A stretch of 64,000 bases of DNA from Ignavibacteria bacterium (lineage in GTDB: Bacteria; Bacteroidota; Ignavibacteria; Tepidaquicellales; Tepidaquicellaceae), in contig JBAZNU010000002.1 of assembly GCA_041649015.1 (NCBI GenBank), forward strand, positions 310,001 to 374,000, read 5' to 3'. The notes beneath the pieces are model-generated. The model ran no database searches. It worked only from the letters and a program-made list of their open reading frames with translations, and was not told where the DNA came from. A program made the position numbers and the translations under genes. Below, piece after piece: positions 17,511 to 25,853 of this stretch (position 1 is its first letter; every line of letters starts with the position of its first letter).

Positions 17511-19634
17511 ATGAAGAAATTAATATCTATTCTATTTACAGCAGTTATTGTAATTATTATTACATTAGGAACAAAAACCGAATATTCGAAGATCTCGGAT
17601 TCTGTTAAGAATGCTTTAGATTATTCAAATGAGGATAAACTCATTGTTTATGTATATTTTAAAGATAAGGGACCAAATGCAGAGCAACTGCTGAATGATC
17701 CGCTTCTACTCGTATCAGAAAAGTCACTTGAGAGGAGAAAGAAAGTATTACCACAGAATAAGTTAGTAGATATAACAGACGTACCAGTTTACAATCCATA
17801 CGTAAACCAAGTTGCAGCAAAGACGATAAATGTAAGACACCAGTTAAAGTGGTTTAATTGCATTTCCGTTGAAGCGTCAAAATCGCAGGTGCTTGATATA
17901 GCTGCACTCGAATTTGTTGAAAAAATTGAGCTTGTTGAAAGGTACAGAAAAGTACAAGAAAATGATGAGATGACAACAGTAAACGTACCAATTTATGAAT
18001 CTGATTCACCTTTGCTTGATTCATTAAATTACGGATCTAGTTTAAATCAGGATTCACTAATAAAAGTAAACAGAGTACATAACCAAGGAATATACGGACA
18101 GGGAATTACGGTAGCAAACTTTGATGCAGGTTATCAGAATTTAAACCATGAGGCATTTACCACATACCCGATGAAAATCTGGAAGAAGAAAGATTTTCAT
18201 ACAGGGGATACAGTAACACTTGCGTCACATTCACACGGACAGGCGACATTATCGTTAGTAGGCGGATACAAACCAGGTTCATTAATCAGTCCTGCTTTTG
18301 CTTCGATATACGTACTGTGCAGAACAGAGGTTGATCCAGGGGAAACACCTTTAGAAATGGACCACTGGGCAGCAGCTGCACAATGGGTTGACAGTCTTGG
18401 AGTAGATGTTATAACAAGTTCATTAGGCTATCTTGAGTTTGATTCACCATATACAAGTCTTACATGGCAAGATATGAACGGACATACAGCTCTTATAACG
18501 AATGCTGCAGATCTGGCTGTTTATAAAGGGATTGCAGTGTTTAATTCAGCAGGTAACAATTATGAAGATGTACATAACACATTAGGTGCTCCAGCAGACG
18601 GTGACAGCGTGATAACAGTAGGTGCACTAAATAGTTCCGGAGTTAGAGCATCATACAGTTCAGTAGGACCGACAACCGACAATCCACCGCGAATAAAGCC
18701 AGATATAATGACTCGCGGCTCAGGGAATCAGGTAGCGACAAGTTCAGGATATTCAACATTTGGCAGCGGTACATCATGGGCATGTCCTATGGCAGCCGGT
18801 GTTGGAGCGATGATGCTTTCTGCAAATAAAAACATTACTCCAATACAAGTTAGAGATATTATGAGAAAGTTTGCAAGCAATACTGCAAGTCCTAATAACC
18901 AGATAGGATGGGGTACCATTAATGCTGAAAAATCGGTTGATTCTGTAAGGAAAATGGATAACGAACTACCGACGATACTGCATACACAACCTTTTACATC
19001 AACAACTAATACAGGCGCTTTGTCTTTTAAAGCAAGAATGTTTGATAATGGAATAATAAGACAATGGGCTAACGAAGCACCTCGACTATATTACAGAAAG
19101 AATACAGGGAGCGGATGGAGTTCATGGAGTTTTGTGAATAAAACCTCATCAAATCTTGACACGTTTTATTTTCAAATACCGGGAAGTGTACTTGGTACCG
19201 CAGTTCAGTATTATTTTGCGGCTCAGGACATAGCTTTACCCACAGCAAAAATATCAACGTACCCACAAGGAGGAAGCGGAATAAATCCCCCGGGAGCGAC
19301 ACCACCTGCTGAGTTTTTTCAGTTCGTAGTAGGTACAACTTCAATAAGCGGAATAGGAACTGATATGCCAAAGGAATATAAACTGTTTAATAATTATCCG
19401 AATCCGTTTAATCCATCGACAGAGATAAAATATGATTTACCGATGTCATCGATTGTTAAGCTCAGAATATATGATATTAACGGAAGGATGGTCAAAGAAC
19501 TTGTAAATCAGGTTCAGGCAGCGGGAAGTTATAAGGCAAGGTTTGATGCGACAGGATTTTCTTCGGGAATATATTTTTATCAATTAAGTGCAGGTGATTT
19601 TAAAGCACAGAATAAAATGCTGTTAGTGAAATAG
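17511..19634 (+). CDS. Secreted subtilisin-like S8 peptidase with T9SS sorting domain
   Basis: Protein of 707 residues: a signal segment (residues about 5-22), an inhibitor-like propeptide region, then an S8 catalytic domain. The triad is D205 (VANFDAGY), H242 (HSHGQATLS) and S422 (GTSWACPMAAG), and SAGNNYED supplies the oxyanion asparagine. Residues about 490-610 form a beta-sandwich-like region. The C-terminus is a T9SS type A sorting domain with NNYPNPFNPSTEIKY, then RIYDINGRMVKEL and LLVK at the end. It is expected outside the cell or on the surface. It is monocistronic with its own terminator. Confidence 0.94.
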   Translation: MKKLISILFTAVIVIIITLGTKTEYSKISDSVKNALDYSNEDKLIVYVYFKDKGPNAEQLLNDPLLLVSEKSLERRKKVLPQNKLVDITDVPVYNPYVNQVAAKTINVRHQLKWFNCISVEASKSQVLDIAALEFVEKIELVERYRKVQENDEMTTVNVPIYESDSPLLDSLNYGSSLNQDSLIKVNRVHNQGIYGQGITVANFDAGYQNLNHEAFTTYPMKIWKKKDFHTGDTVTLASHSHGQATLSLVGGYKPGSLISPAFASIYVLCRTEVDPGETPLEMDHWAAAAQWVDSLGVDVITSSLGYLEFDSPYTSLTWQDMNGHTALITNAADLAVYKGIAVFNSAGNNYEDVHNTLGAPADGDSVITVGALNSSGVRASYSSVGPTTDNPPRIKPDIMTRGSGNQVATSSGYSTFGSGTSWACPMAAGVGAMMLSANKNITPIQVRDIMRKFASNTASPNNQIGWGTINAEKSVDSVRKMDNELPTILHTQPFTSTTNTGALSFKARMFDNGIIRQWANEAPRLYYRKNTGSGWSSWSFVNKTSSNLDTFYFQIPGSVLGTAVQYYFAAQDIALPTAKISTYPQGGSGINPPGATPPAEFFQFVVGTTSISGIGTDMPKEYKLFNNYPNPFNPSTEIKYDLPMSSIVKLRIYDINGRMVKELVNQVQAAGSYKARFDATGFSSGIYFYQLSAGDFKAQNKMLLVK

Positions 19635-19659
19635 AATCTAATAATAGTTTTTATTTACG

Positions 19660-19693
19660 GGCACGTTTTATTCGTATAAAGCGTGCCTTTTTA
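19660..19693 (+). terminator. Intrinsic terminator after the S8 peptidase gene
   Basis: The stem pairs GGCACGTTTT (19660-19669) with AAAGCGTGCC (19678-19687), including one G-T wobble, and has an 8-base loop. A T-rich tail follows (19688-19693). It lies 25 bases after the stop codon. Confidence 0.88.
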
Positions 19694-19722
19694 TTTTATA
19701 ATATTTTAAAGAAACAAATGAG

Positions 19723-21102
19723 ATGATCGGTAAATTAATTCAACCTGAAATAGAGCAATTAATTGAAAGCCGCAACTGGATGACACTCAGAGAGATATTT
19801 TCTGATATGCATCCATCCGAGGTAGCTGATGTGATTTCAGATATTCCCGAAAAAGACAGGGGAATAGTGTTCAGAATACTTCCGAAGGATAATTCAGCGA
19901 AGACTTTTGAATACCTGGAATTTGACATACAGGAAGCTCTGTTGAAATCGCTAGGTCAGGAGGAAGTAGCAGAAATACTGAATGAGATGTCACCTGACGA
20001 CAGAACGGAACTCCTTGAAGATTTACCGGGACCTGTTGTAAAGAAACTTATCCGTTTACTTTCACCTGAAGAAAAATCGATAGCAGTCAAACTTCTCGGA
20101 TATCCCGAAGAAAGTGTAGGCCGTATCATGACACCTGATTTCATATCAATTAAATCAGGTTGGAATATCGCCAGTGTTATGAATCATCTTCGCGAAGTAG
20201 GGGACAAAGTTGAATACATTGATACAATATTTGTAACGGATGAAAGCGGAAAACTACTTGATGAAATAACGCTCAAGGAAATATTACTCGCAAAACCGGA
20301 AACGAAGGTAGAAGAATTAATGAATGAAACATACGTGAGCATAAAAGTCACGGATAATCAGGAACTTGCAATAGAGATGTTTAAGGAATATGACCTTTAT
20401 GTTCTTCCAGTAGTCAATTATGAAAATTACCTTGTCGGAATAGTAACGGCAGATGACGTTATTGACGTTATTGAAGAAGAAGCGACTGAGGACATACAGA
20501 AATTCGGCGGTATGGAAGCTCTTGATGATCCTTATATATCGGCACCTCTAATGGAAATGGTACGAAAAAGAGCAGGATGGTTAATAATATTATTTTTGGG
20601 CGAAATGCTTACAGCGACAGCAATGGCATTTTTTGAACATGAAATAGCAAAAGCAGTAGTACTTGCAATGTTTATACCTCTCATAATTTCAAGCGGCGGT
20701 AACTCGGGTTCACAGGCAGCAACATTGACGATACGTGCTATGGCATTGGGAGAAATCTCACTTGCGGACTGGTGGAAAGTAATGCGACGTGAGGTATTAT
20801 CAGGGTTTTTACTTGGGAGTATATTGGGTGTGATAGGATTTACAAGGATATTAATTTGGAATTCAATTTCTAATATTTATGGTGAGCATTGGGTTTTAAT
20901 AGGATTGACCTTAGCATTTACTCTAGTAGGTGTAGTCTTATTAGGAACTTTATCGGGTTCAATGCTGCCTTTTATACTTAGAAGGTTAGGATTAGATCCT
21001 GCAACATCATCGGCACCTTTTGTTGCGACACTTGTTGACGTATCAGGATTGCTCATATACTTCTCTATTGCCACACTTTTACTGACAGGAACACTCTTAT
21101 AA
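19723..21102 (+). CDS. mgtE: Magnesium transporter MgtE
   Basis: Mg2+-gated Mg2+ channel of 459 residues with the complete family layout. The N-terminal superhelical domain (about 1-130) has the repeated EVADVISDIP-type blocks. A CBS pair follows (about 135-255, with VGRIMTPDF and LYVLPVVN). A connecting helix leads to a C-terminal membrane domain (about 285-459) holding the pore motif IISSGGNSGSQAAT. It sits in the inner membrane. No M-box or other riboswitch is visible in the short upstream gap. It is convergent with groEL across a shared terminator. Confidence 0.96.
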   Translation: MIGKLIQPEIEQLIESRNWMTLREIFSDMHPSEVADVISDIPEKDRGIVFRILPKDNSAKTFEYLEFDIQEALLKSLGQEEVAEILNEMSPDDRTELLEDLPGPVVKKLIRLLSPEEKSIAVKLLGYPEESVGRIMTPDFISIKSGWNIASVMNHLREVGDKVEYIDTIFVTDESGKLLDEITLKEILLAKPETKVEELMNETYVSIKVTDNQELAIEMFKEYDLYVLPVVNYENYLVGIVTADDVIDVIEEEATEDIQKFGGMEALDDPYISAPLMEMVRKRAGWLIILFLGEMLTATAMAFFEHEIAKAVVLAMFIPLIISSGGNSGSQAATLTIRAMALGEISLADWWKVMRREVLSGFLLGSILGVIGFTRILIWNSISNIYGEHWVLIGLTLAFTLVGVVLLGTLSGSMLPFILRRLGLDPATSSAPFVATLVDVSGLLIYFSIATLLLTGTLL

Positions 21103-21124
21103 ATTATTAAAAGCGCGAAAATAA

Positions 21125-21156
21125 AAAAGCCGTTGGATATTTGTCCAACGGCTTTT
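21125..21156. terminator. Bidirectional terminator between mgtE and groEL
   Basis: A perfect 13-bp stem, AAAAGCCGTTGGA (21125-21137) and TCCAACGGCTTTT (21144-21156), has a 6-base loop and A/T tails on both sides. It serves the two convergent genes. Confidence 0.93.
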
Positions 21157-21176
21157 ATTATAAATAAATGTTCGGA

Positions 21177-22817
21177 TTAATACATTCCGCCCATATCACC
21201 CATTCCACCTCCAGGAGGCATCATAGGCATTTTTTCCTTTTCGGGTTTCTCGCATACAGTAGCTTCGGTCATTAAGAGTAAAGCTGCGACAGATGCTGCG
21301 TTTTCAAGTGCTACTCTTGTGACCTTAGTCGGGTCGATGACACCAGCTTTTACGAGGTCTTCGTATTCTTCTGTTGCTGCGTTGTAACCATATCCGCCTT
21401 TTCCTTCTTTAACCTTGTTCACGATGACTGAACCTTCTTCGCCTGCGTTGAATACTATCTGTCTGATAGGTTCTTCAATTGCTCTTCTTACGATATTTAC
21501 ACCGAGCATAATATCCTGATTGGTGTTTTTAATCTTATCGAGTTTATTTGTAACTCTTAAGAGAGCTACACCACCGCCGGGGACGATACCTTCTTCGACT
21601 GCGGCTCTTGTTGCATGAAGTGCGTCTTCGACTCTTGCTTTCTTTTCTTTCATTTCAACTTCTGTAGCAGCACCAATTTTCAGAACTGCAACACCGCCAG
21701 AAAGTTTTGCGAGTCTTTCCTGTAACTTTTCTTTATCGTAATCTGATGTAGTTTTTTCAATCTGAGCTTTTATTTCATTGATTCTCTTCTTAATATCTTC
21801 ATTCTTTCCTGCTCCTTCAACGATTGTAGTGTTATCTTTATCAATAACGACTCTCTTTGCAGTACCGAGGTAAGATACTGTAGCGTTTTCGAGTTTATAA
21901 CCCTGTTCTTCGGAGATAACAGTACCGTTTGTTAAGATTGCGATATCTTCGAGCATAGCTTTTCTTCTATCGCCAAAGCCCGGAGCTTTAACTGCTGCAA
22001 TCTTTAATGTACCTCTTAATTTGTTTACAACTAAAGTTGCAAGAGCTTCACCTTCAAGGTCCTCTGCGATAATCAGGAGGCTTCTGCCTTGCTGAGCAAC
22101 TTTCTCAAGTATCGGGAGAAGGTCTTTCATGGTAGAAATCTTCTTGTCGTGTATTAAAATGAGCGGGTCTTCGAGTTCAGCTTCCATATTATCAGCGTTT
22201 GTAACGAAGTAAGGTGAAAGGTAACCTCTGTCGAACTGCATACCTTCAACTACGTCGAGGTTTGTATCGGTACCTTTAGCTTCTTCAACAGTGATTACGC
22301 CGTCTTTTCCGACTTTATCCATAGCATCGGCGATAAGCTTTCCTATTGTAGGGTCGTTATTAGCAGATATTGAACCAACCTGTGCTATTTCTTTATTCTC
22401 TTTGATAGGCTGAGACAATTCTTTAAGACCTTTTACTAATTCTTCAACTGCGAAATCAATACCTCTTTTTAAGTCCATAGGGTTCGCACCGCCAGTAACG
22501 TTTTTCAAGCCTTCTTTGAAGAGAGACTGAGCAAGAACTGTTGCTGTAGTAGTACCGTCACCTGCTATGTCTGAAGTCTTAGAAGCAACTTCTTTAACCA
22601 TTTGTGCACCCATGTTTTCGATAGGGTCTTCAAGTTCGATTTCCTTTGCGACAGTAACACCGTCTTTAGTGACTGTTGGTGCGCCGAACTTTTTGTCGAT
22701 GATTACGTTACGTCCTTTTGGACCTAAGGTAACCTTAACTGCATTAGCAAGTTTATCAACACCCTTTAAAAGGGCAGACCTTGCTTCTGTATCAAAACTA
22801 ATTATTTTTGCTGCCAT
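21177..22817 (-). CDS. groEL: Chaperonin GroEL (60 kDa)
   Basis: ATP-driven chaperonin ring subunit of 546 residues. Family hallmarks are KVTLGPKGRNVI, VAGDGTTTATVLAQ, NAGEEGSVI and the C-terminal GGMGDMGGMY tail. It assembles with GroES, whose gene is directly upstream (31-base gap). An AAGGAG lies before the ATG. Transcription starts at the CIRCE-controlled promoter in front of groES. Nothing unusual was seen. Confidence 0.99.
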   Translation of the reverse strand: MAAKIISFDTEARSALLKGVDKLANAVKVTLGPKGRNVIIDKKFGAPTVTKDGVTVAKEIELEDPIENMGAQMVKEVASKTSDIAGDGTTTATVLAQSLFKEGLKNVTGGANPMDLKRGIDFAVEELVKGLKELSQPIKENKEIAQVGSISANNDPTIGKLIADAMDKVGKDGVITVEEAKGTDTNLDVVEGMQFDRGYLSPYFVTNADNMEAELEDPLILIHDKKISTMKDLLPILEKVAQQGRSLLIIAEDLEGEALATLVVNKLRGTLKIAAVKAPGFGDRRKAMLEDIAILTNGTVISEEQGYKLENATVSYLGTAKRVVIDKDNTTIVEGAGKNEDIKKRINEIKAQIEKTTSDYDKEKLQERLAKLSGGVAVLKIGAATEVEMKEKKARVEDALHATRAAVEEGIVPGGGVALLRVTNKLDKIKNTNQDIMLGVNIVRRAIEEPIRQIVFNAGEEGSVIVNKVKEGKGGYGYNAATEEYEDLVKAGVIDPTKVTRVALENAASVAALLLMTEATVCEKPEKEKMPMMPPGGGMGDMGGMY

Positions 22818-22848
22818 AATATTTTTTAACTCCTTTTTTTAATTTAAT

Positions 22849-23142
22849 TTAGATAATTGCATAAATGTCTGACTCTCTCATGATTAAATATTCCTCGTTA
22901 TCGATAGTAACTTCGGTACCGGAATATTTGCCATAGAGAATTTTATCTCCAACTTTAACTTCGAGTGCAGTGACTTTACCGTCATCGGCAACTCTACCTT
23001 TACCGACTGCAACAATAACACCCTGCATTGGTTTTTCCTTTGCGGTATCGGGAATAATGATACCTGAAGCAGTTTTTTCTTCAGCTTTTGAAGGCAAAAC
23101 AACAACCCTATCAGCTAAGGGTTTAATGTTTATTTTACTCAT
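22849..23142 (-). CDS. groES: Co-chaperonin GroES (10 kDa)
   Basis: Heptameric lid of the GroEL chamber, 97 residues. It has the opening INIKPLADRVVV, a mobile loop around EEKTASGIIIPDTAKEKP, and KYSGTEVTIDNEEYLIMRESDIYAI at the end (given here only as motifs). AAAGGA precedes the ATG. It is the first gene of the groESL operon, with a CIRCE operator about 60 bases upstream. Confidence 0.98.
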   Translation of the reverse strand: MSKINIKPLADRVVVLPSKAEEKTASGIIIPDTAKEKPMQGVIVAVGKGRVADDGKVTALEVKVGDKILYGKYSGTEVTIDNEEYLIMRESDIYAII

Positions 23143-23199
23143 TTGTGAATCCTTTCTATTGATTTAAATTACTGTTAATTAATGATTTACACACTTATA

Positions 23200-23226
23200 T
23201 TAGCACTCGCTAAATAATAGTGCTAA
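23200..23226 (-). promoter_or_regulatory. CIRCE operator (HrcA binding site) of groESL
   Basis: Left arm TTAGCACTC (23200-23208), nine spacer bases, right arm TAGTGCTAA (23218-23226). The consensus is TTAGCACTC-N9-GAGTGCTAA, so only one base differs. It overlaps the -10 end of the promoter below, which fits HrcA repression of chaperonin transcription. hrcA itself is not in the window. Confidence 0.95.
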
Positions 23227-23253
23227 AATAATAAGAATGAATTGATTTGTCAA
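23225..23253 (-). promoter_or_regulatory. Sigma-70-like promoter of groESL
   Basis: On the minus strand TTGACA (23253-23248) is followed after 17 bases by TATTTT (23230-23225). The -35 matches the general bacterial consensus exactly. The start site would fall inside CIRCE. This is a sequence match only. Confidence 0.7.
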
Positions 23254-23345
23254 GACCTTTTTAGAACTATTTTTCCATAATTAGCTTTTATATTCGGTTT
23301 TAATGGAAGGTTCCTGAAGTGTTTCTGCTGTGTTAGTATTAACCA

Positions 23346-23400
23346 CGCATAAGAAACGCATTTGAAACGGATTATAAACGCATTTGATACGCATTAGATG
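23346..23400. repeat. Five tandem 11-bp repeats upstream of groESL
   Basis: Five consecutive units of exactly 11 bases start at 23346, 23357, 23368, 23379 and 23390, with consensus CGCATTTGAAA. Unit 3 begins CGGAT; the others begin CGCAT. The period equals about one DNA helical turn. The array lies about 95 bases upstream of the groESL -35 element and about 175 bases after the end of pyk. The rest of this 434-base gap holds only the promoter, CIRCE and AT-rich sequence. Confidence 0.85.
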
Positions 23401-23576
23401 ACATTTTGGAAGGTTATTTGAGGTTAAAGCGATTTTAAACTAATTTACATAATCAAAGCTAATTTAAATAATAATCAAATAACTTTGATAATATAATTAT
23501 TATAATAACCTGCTGATAATATATAAAAAAGACATTGAAAAATCAAGAGATAAAAACGAAAAATATGAGAAACTAA

Positions 23577-24980
23577 TTAACGAACAAAAATTCTAATTGT
23601 ATCAGCTGATTTATACATACTTTTCCCGGAGGACATTAAAATAACAACTTTATCTTTAGATTTAATAATTCTTAATTTTGAGATTGTTTCAATTAGTAAC
23701 TTAGTAACATCCCTATCAGACATTGATTTATTTATTTTTAAAGTGAAAACGCCCCAGCGGAAATGATTAAGAACATTTATGAAATTGTTTTCTGTAATGC
23801 AAATAATATCTGTATTAACTCTAAATGCAGAAAGATATTTAGGTGAATTTCCTGTTTTTGAGTAAGTAATGATTGCTTTTGCTTTAATTTCATTTGCAAG
23901 TGTGACAGCACTTTTACAAATTGAGTGCAATTCATTTTCGGATGGCTGCTTAATATTTATAAAAGGTTTTCTATAGTTTTCAATTTTACAAATAATCTTT
24001 TCCATAGTCTGCACTACGTTTTCTGGGTCAACACCTACAGATGTTTCTCCTGAAAGCATAACGCAATCCGTACCATCCAGAATAGAATTGGCGACGTCCG
24101 TAGTTTCTGCGCGTGTAGGAATTCTACTGGTAGTCATGCTTTCGAGCATTTGTGTAGCAGTAATTACAGGTTTATTTTTAAAATTACACTTTTTAATTAT
24201 CATTTTTTGAAGAATCGGAACGTCTTCGGGAGATATTTCGACGCCCATATCACCGCGCGCTACCATAATAACGTCAGCGGCATCGATGATTTCATCGATG
24301 TGTTCTATAGCTTCGGGTCTTTCAATTTTTGCCACTATAGGAACAGACTTACCGTGTTTAGAAAAAAGATTTCGTAATTTAAAAATATCTTCAGCTTTTC
24401 TGACAAAGCTAAGGGCGACAGCGTCAACATTATGTTTCAGTCCGAACGTTAAATCTTCAATATCTTTCTTTGTTAAAGAAGGAAGGGATAGGGAGGTATC
24501 GGGAAGATTAATTCCTTTATGCTCTTTCAGGATTCCGCCTTTTAAGATTATACATTCGGCTTCAAAATCAGATTTAGATAAAACACGCAGCTTGAGGAGA
24601 CCATCGTCCAATAGAATATATTCGCCCTTTTTGATATCATTTATAAAATGTTTATATGTGGTTGAAATACGCTTATCATTTCCAATAATATTCTTATCGG
24701 TTATGATTATCTTTTTCCCAGATATGAGTTTAATTGATTTATTTTCTATATTACCGACGCGGATTTTAGGTCCCTGCAAATCCTGCATTACGGGGACGAA
24801 TGCATTTGCCAGTTTTGATGCTTTACGAATATTGTTAATATAATCAAGGTGGGTCTTTCTATCACCGTGCGAAAAATTAAGTCTAGCCACGTCCATACCT
24901 TTTTTAATCAAGGATGTTAGAATTTTAACGCTTGAAGACGATGGACCGATGGTACAAATTATTTTAGTCTTATTAATCAT
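23577..24980 (-). CDS. pyk: Pyruvate kinase
   Basis: Glycolytic enzyme converting phosphoenolpyruvate and ADP to pyruvate and ATP, 467 residues. Family blocks are TKIICTIGPSS, MDVARLNFSHG, the active-site region VARGDMGVEI, then KPVITATQMLESM and RAETTDVANSILDGTD. The C-terminal allosteric domain is complete. The ATG at 24980 is preferred; a TTG at 24986 adds two residues only. The gene is divergent from an SDR gene. No terminator was seen before the groESL promoter region. Confidence 0.96.
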   Translation of the reverse strand: MINKTKIICTIGPSSSSVKILTSLIKKGMDVARLNFSHGDRKTHLDYINNIRKASKLANAFVPVMQDLQGPKIRVGNIENKSIKLISGKKIIITDKNIIGNDKRISTTYKHFINDIKKGEYILLDDGLLKLRVLSKSDFEAECIILKGGILKEHKGINLPDTSLSLPSLTKKDIEDLTFGLKHNVDAVALSFVRKAEDIFKLRNLFSKHGKSVPIVAKIERPEAIEHIDEIIDAADVIMVARGDMGVEISPEDVPILQKMIIKKCNFKNKPVITATQMLESMTTSRIPTRAETTDVANSILDGTDCVMLSGETSVGVDPENVVQTMEKIICKIENYRKPFINIKQPSENELHSICKSAVTLANEIKAKAIITYSKTGNSPKYLSAFRVNTDIICITENNFINVLNHFRWGVFTLKINKSMSDRDVTKLLIETISKLRIIKSKDKVVILMSSGKSMYKSADTIRIFVR

Positions 24981-25066
24981 GAGCAAAGAAAGTTGTTAAT
25001 TAATTATTTATTCCTTTTTATAAAATTACTTAATTAATATTTTATATAAAACTTAATAATAAGAAT

Positions 25067-25840
25067 ATGAAGAACTTGAAGAACAAAGTAGTATTTATAA
25101 CGGGAGCGACGAGCGGAATCGGCAAAGCATGTGCTGAGGATTTTGCAAAACTCGGTGCAAATGTATTAATCTGCGGAAGGAGAGGTGACAGGTTAGAAAA
25201 AACAGCGAATGAACTCCACAGAAAGTACAAAGTAAAGGTTTTTGCTTTTGAGCTGGACGTGAGAAATTACGCTGACGTAAAAGAGGCAATAGATATACTC
25301 CCGAAGGAATGGAAAAAGATAGAAATACTCGTTAACAATGCGGGACTTTCGCGAGGGCTGAATAAAATACAAGATGGGGTTCTTTCGGACTGGGAGGAAA
25401 TGCTTGATACAAATGTGAAGGGGCTGCTATACGTTACAAAATGCGTATTGCCTTTAATGATTAAGAACAGAGGAGGGCACATAATAAACATCGGTTCGAT
25501 TGCAGGACGCGAAATATATCCCGAAGGTAATGTATATTGCGCTTCAAAATCAGCGGTTGATTTTATAACGAAGGGAATTAGGGTGGATTTGATAGACAAG
25601 GGAATAAAAGTCTCTACTGTAGATCCCGGACTGGTTAATACAGAGTTTAGTTTAGTCAGATACCACGGAGATAAAGAACGGGCAAAATCGACGTATAAAG
25701 GGTTAAAGCCGTTAACAGGCAAAGATATAGCAGAAGTAGTTCTGTTTGTGGCAACCCGTGATGAGAATTTAAATATAGCACAAGTGACAGTATTTCCTAA
25801 GGCACAGGCATCAGCAACAATATCATTCAGAAAACAATAA
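25067..25840 (+). CDS. SDR-family oxidoreductase, YdfG-like
   Basis: Classical short-chain dehydrogenase of 257 residues with the NADP-type motif TGATSGIGKA, followed by an arginine pair (GRRGDR), NNAG and the catalytic YCASK (YxxxK). The overall pattern, including PGLVNTEFS and EVVLFVATR, resembles YdfG-type 3-hydroxy acid dehydrogenases acting on serine-like substrates. The substrate is inferred. It is followed after 13 bases by a T9SS protein gene, so co-transcription is likely but functionally unexplained. Confidence 0.87.
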   Translation: MKNLKNKVVFITGATSGIGKACAEDFAKLGANVLICGRRGDRLEKTANELHRKYKVKVFAFELDVRNYADVKEAIDILPKEWKKIEILVNNAGLSRGLNKIQDGVLSDWEEMLDTNVKGLLYVTKCVLPLMIKNRGGHIINIGSIAGREIYPEGNVYCASKSAVDFITKGIRVDLIDKGIKVSTVDPGLVNTEFSLVRYHGDKERAKSTYKGLKPLTGKDIAEVVLFVATRDENLNIAQVTVFPKAQASATISFRKQ

Positions 25841-25853
25841 TATAATATACATT

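Noticed and set aside
23281..23394. A 37-codon minus-strand ORF upstream of groES
   Set aside because: Its first part is just the 11-bp repeat array in translation, the rest matches nothing I recognise, and it has no ribosome binding site. Treated as a by-product of the repeats.
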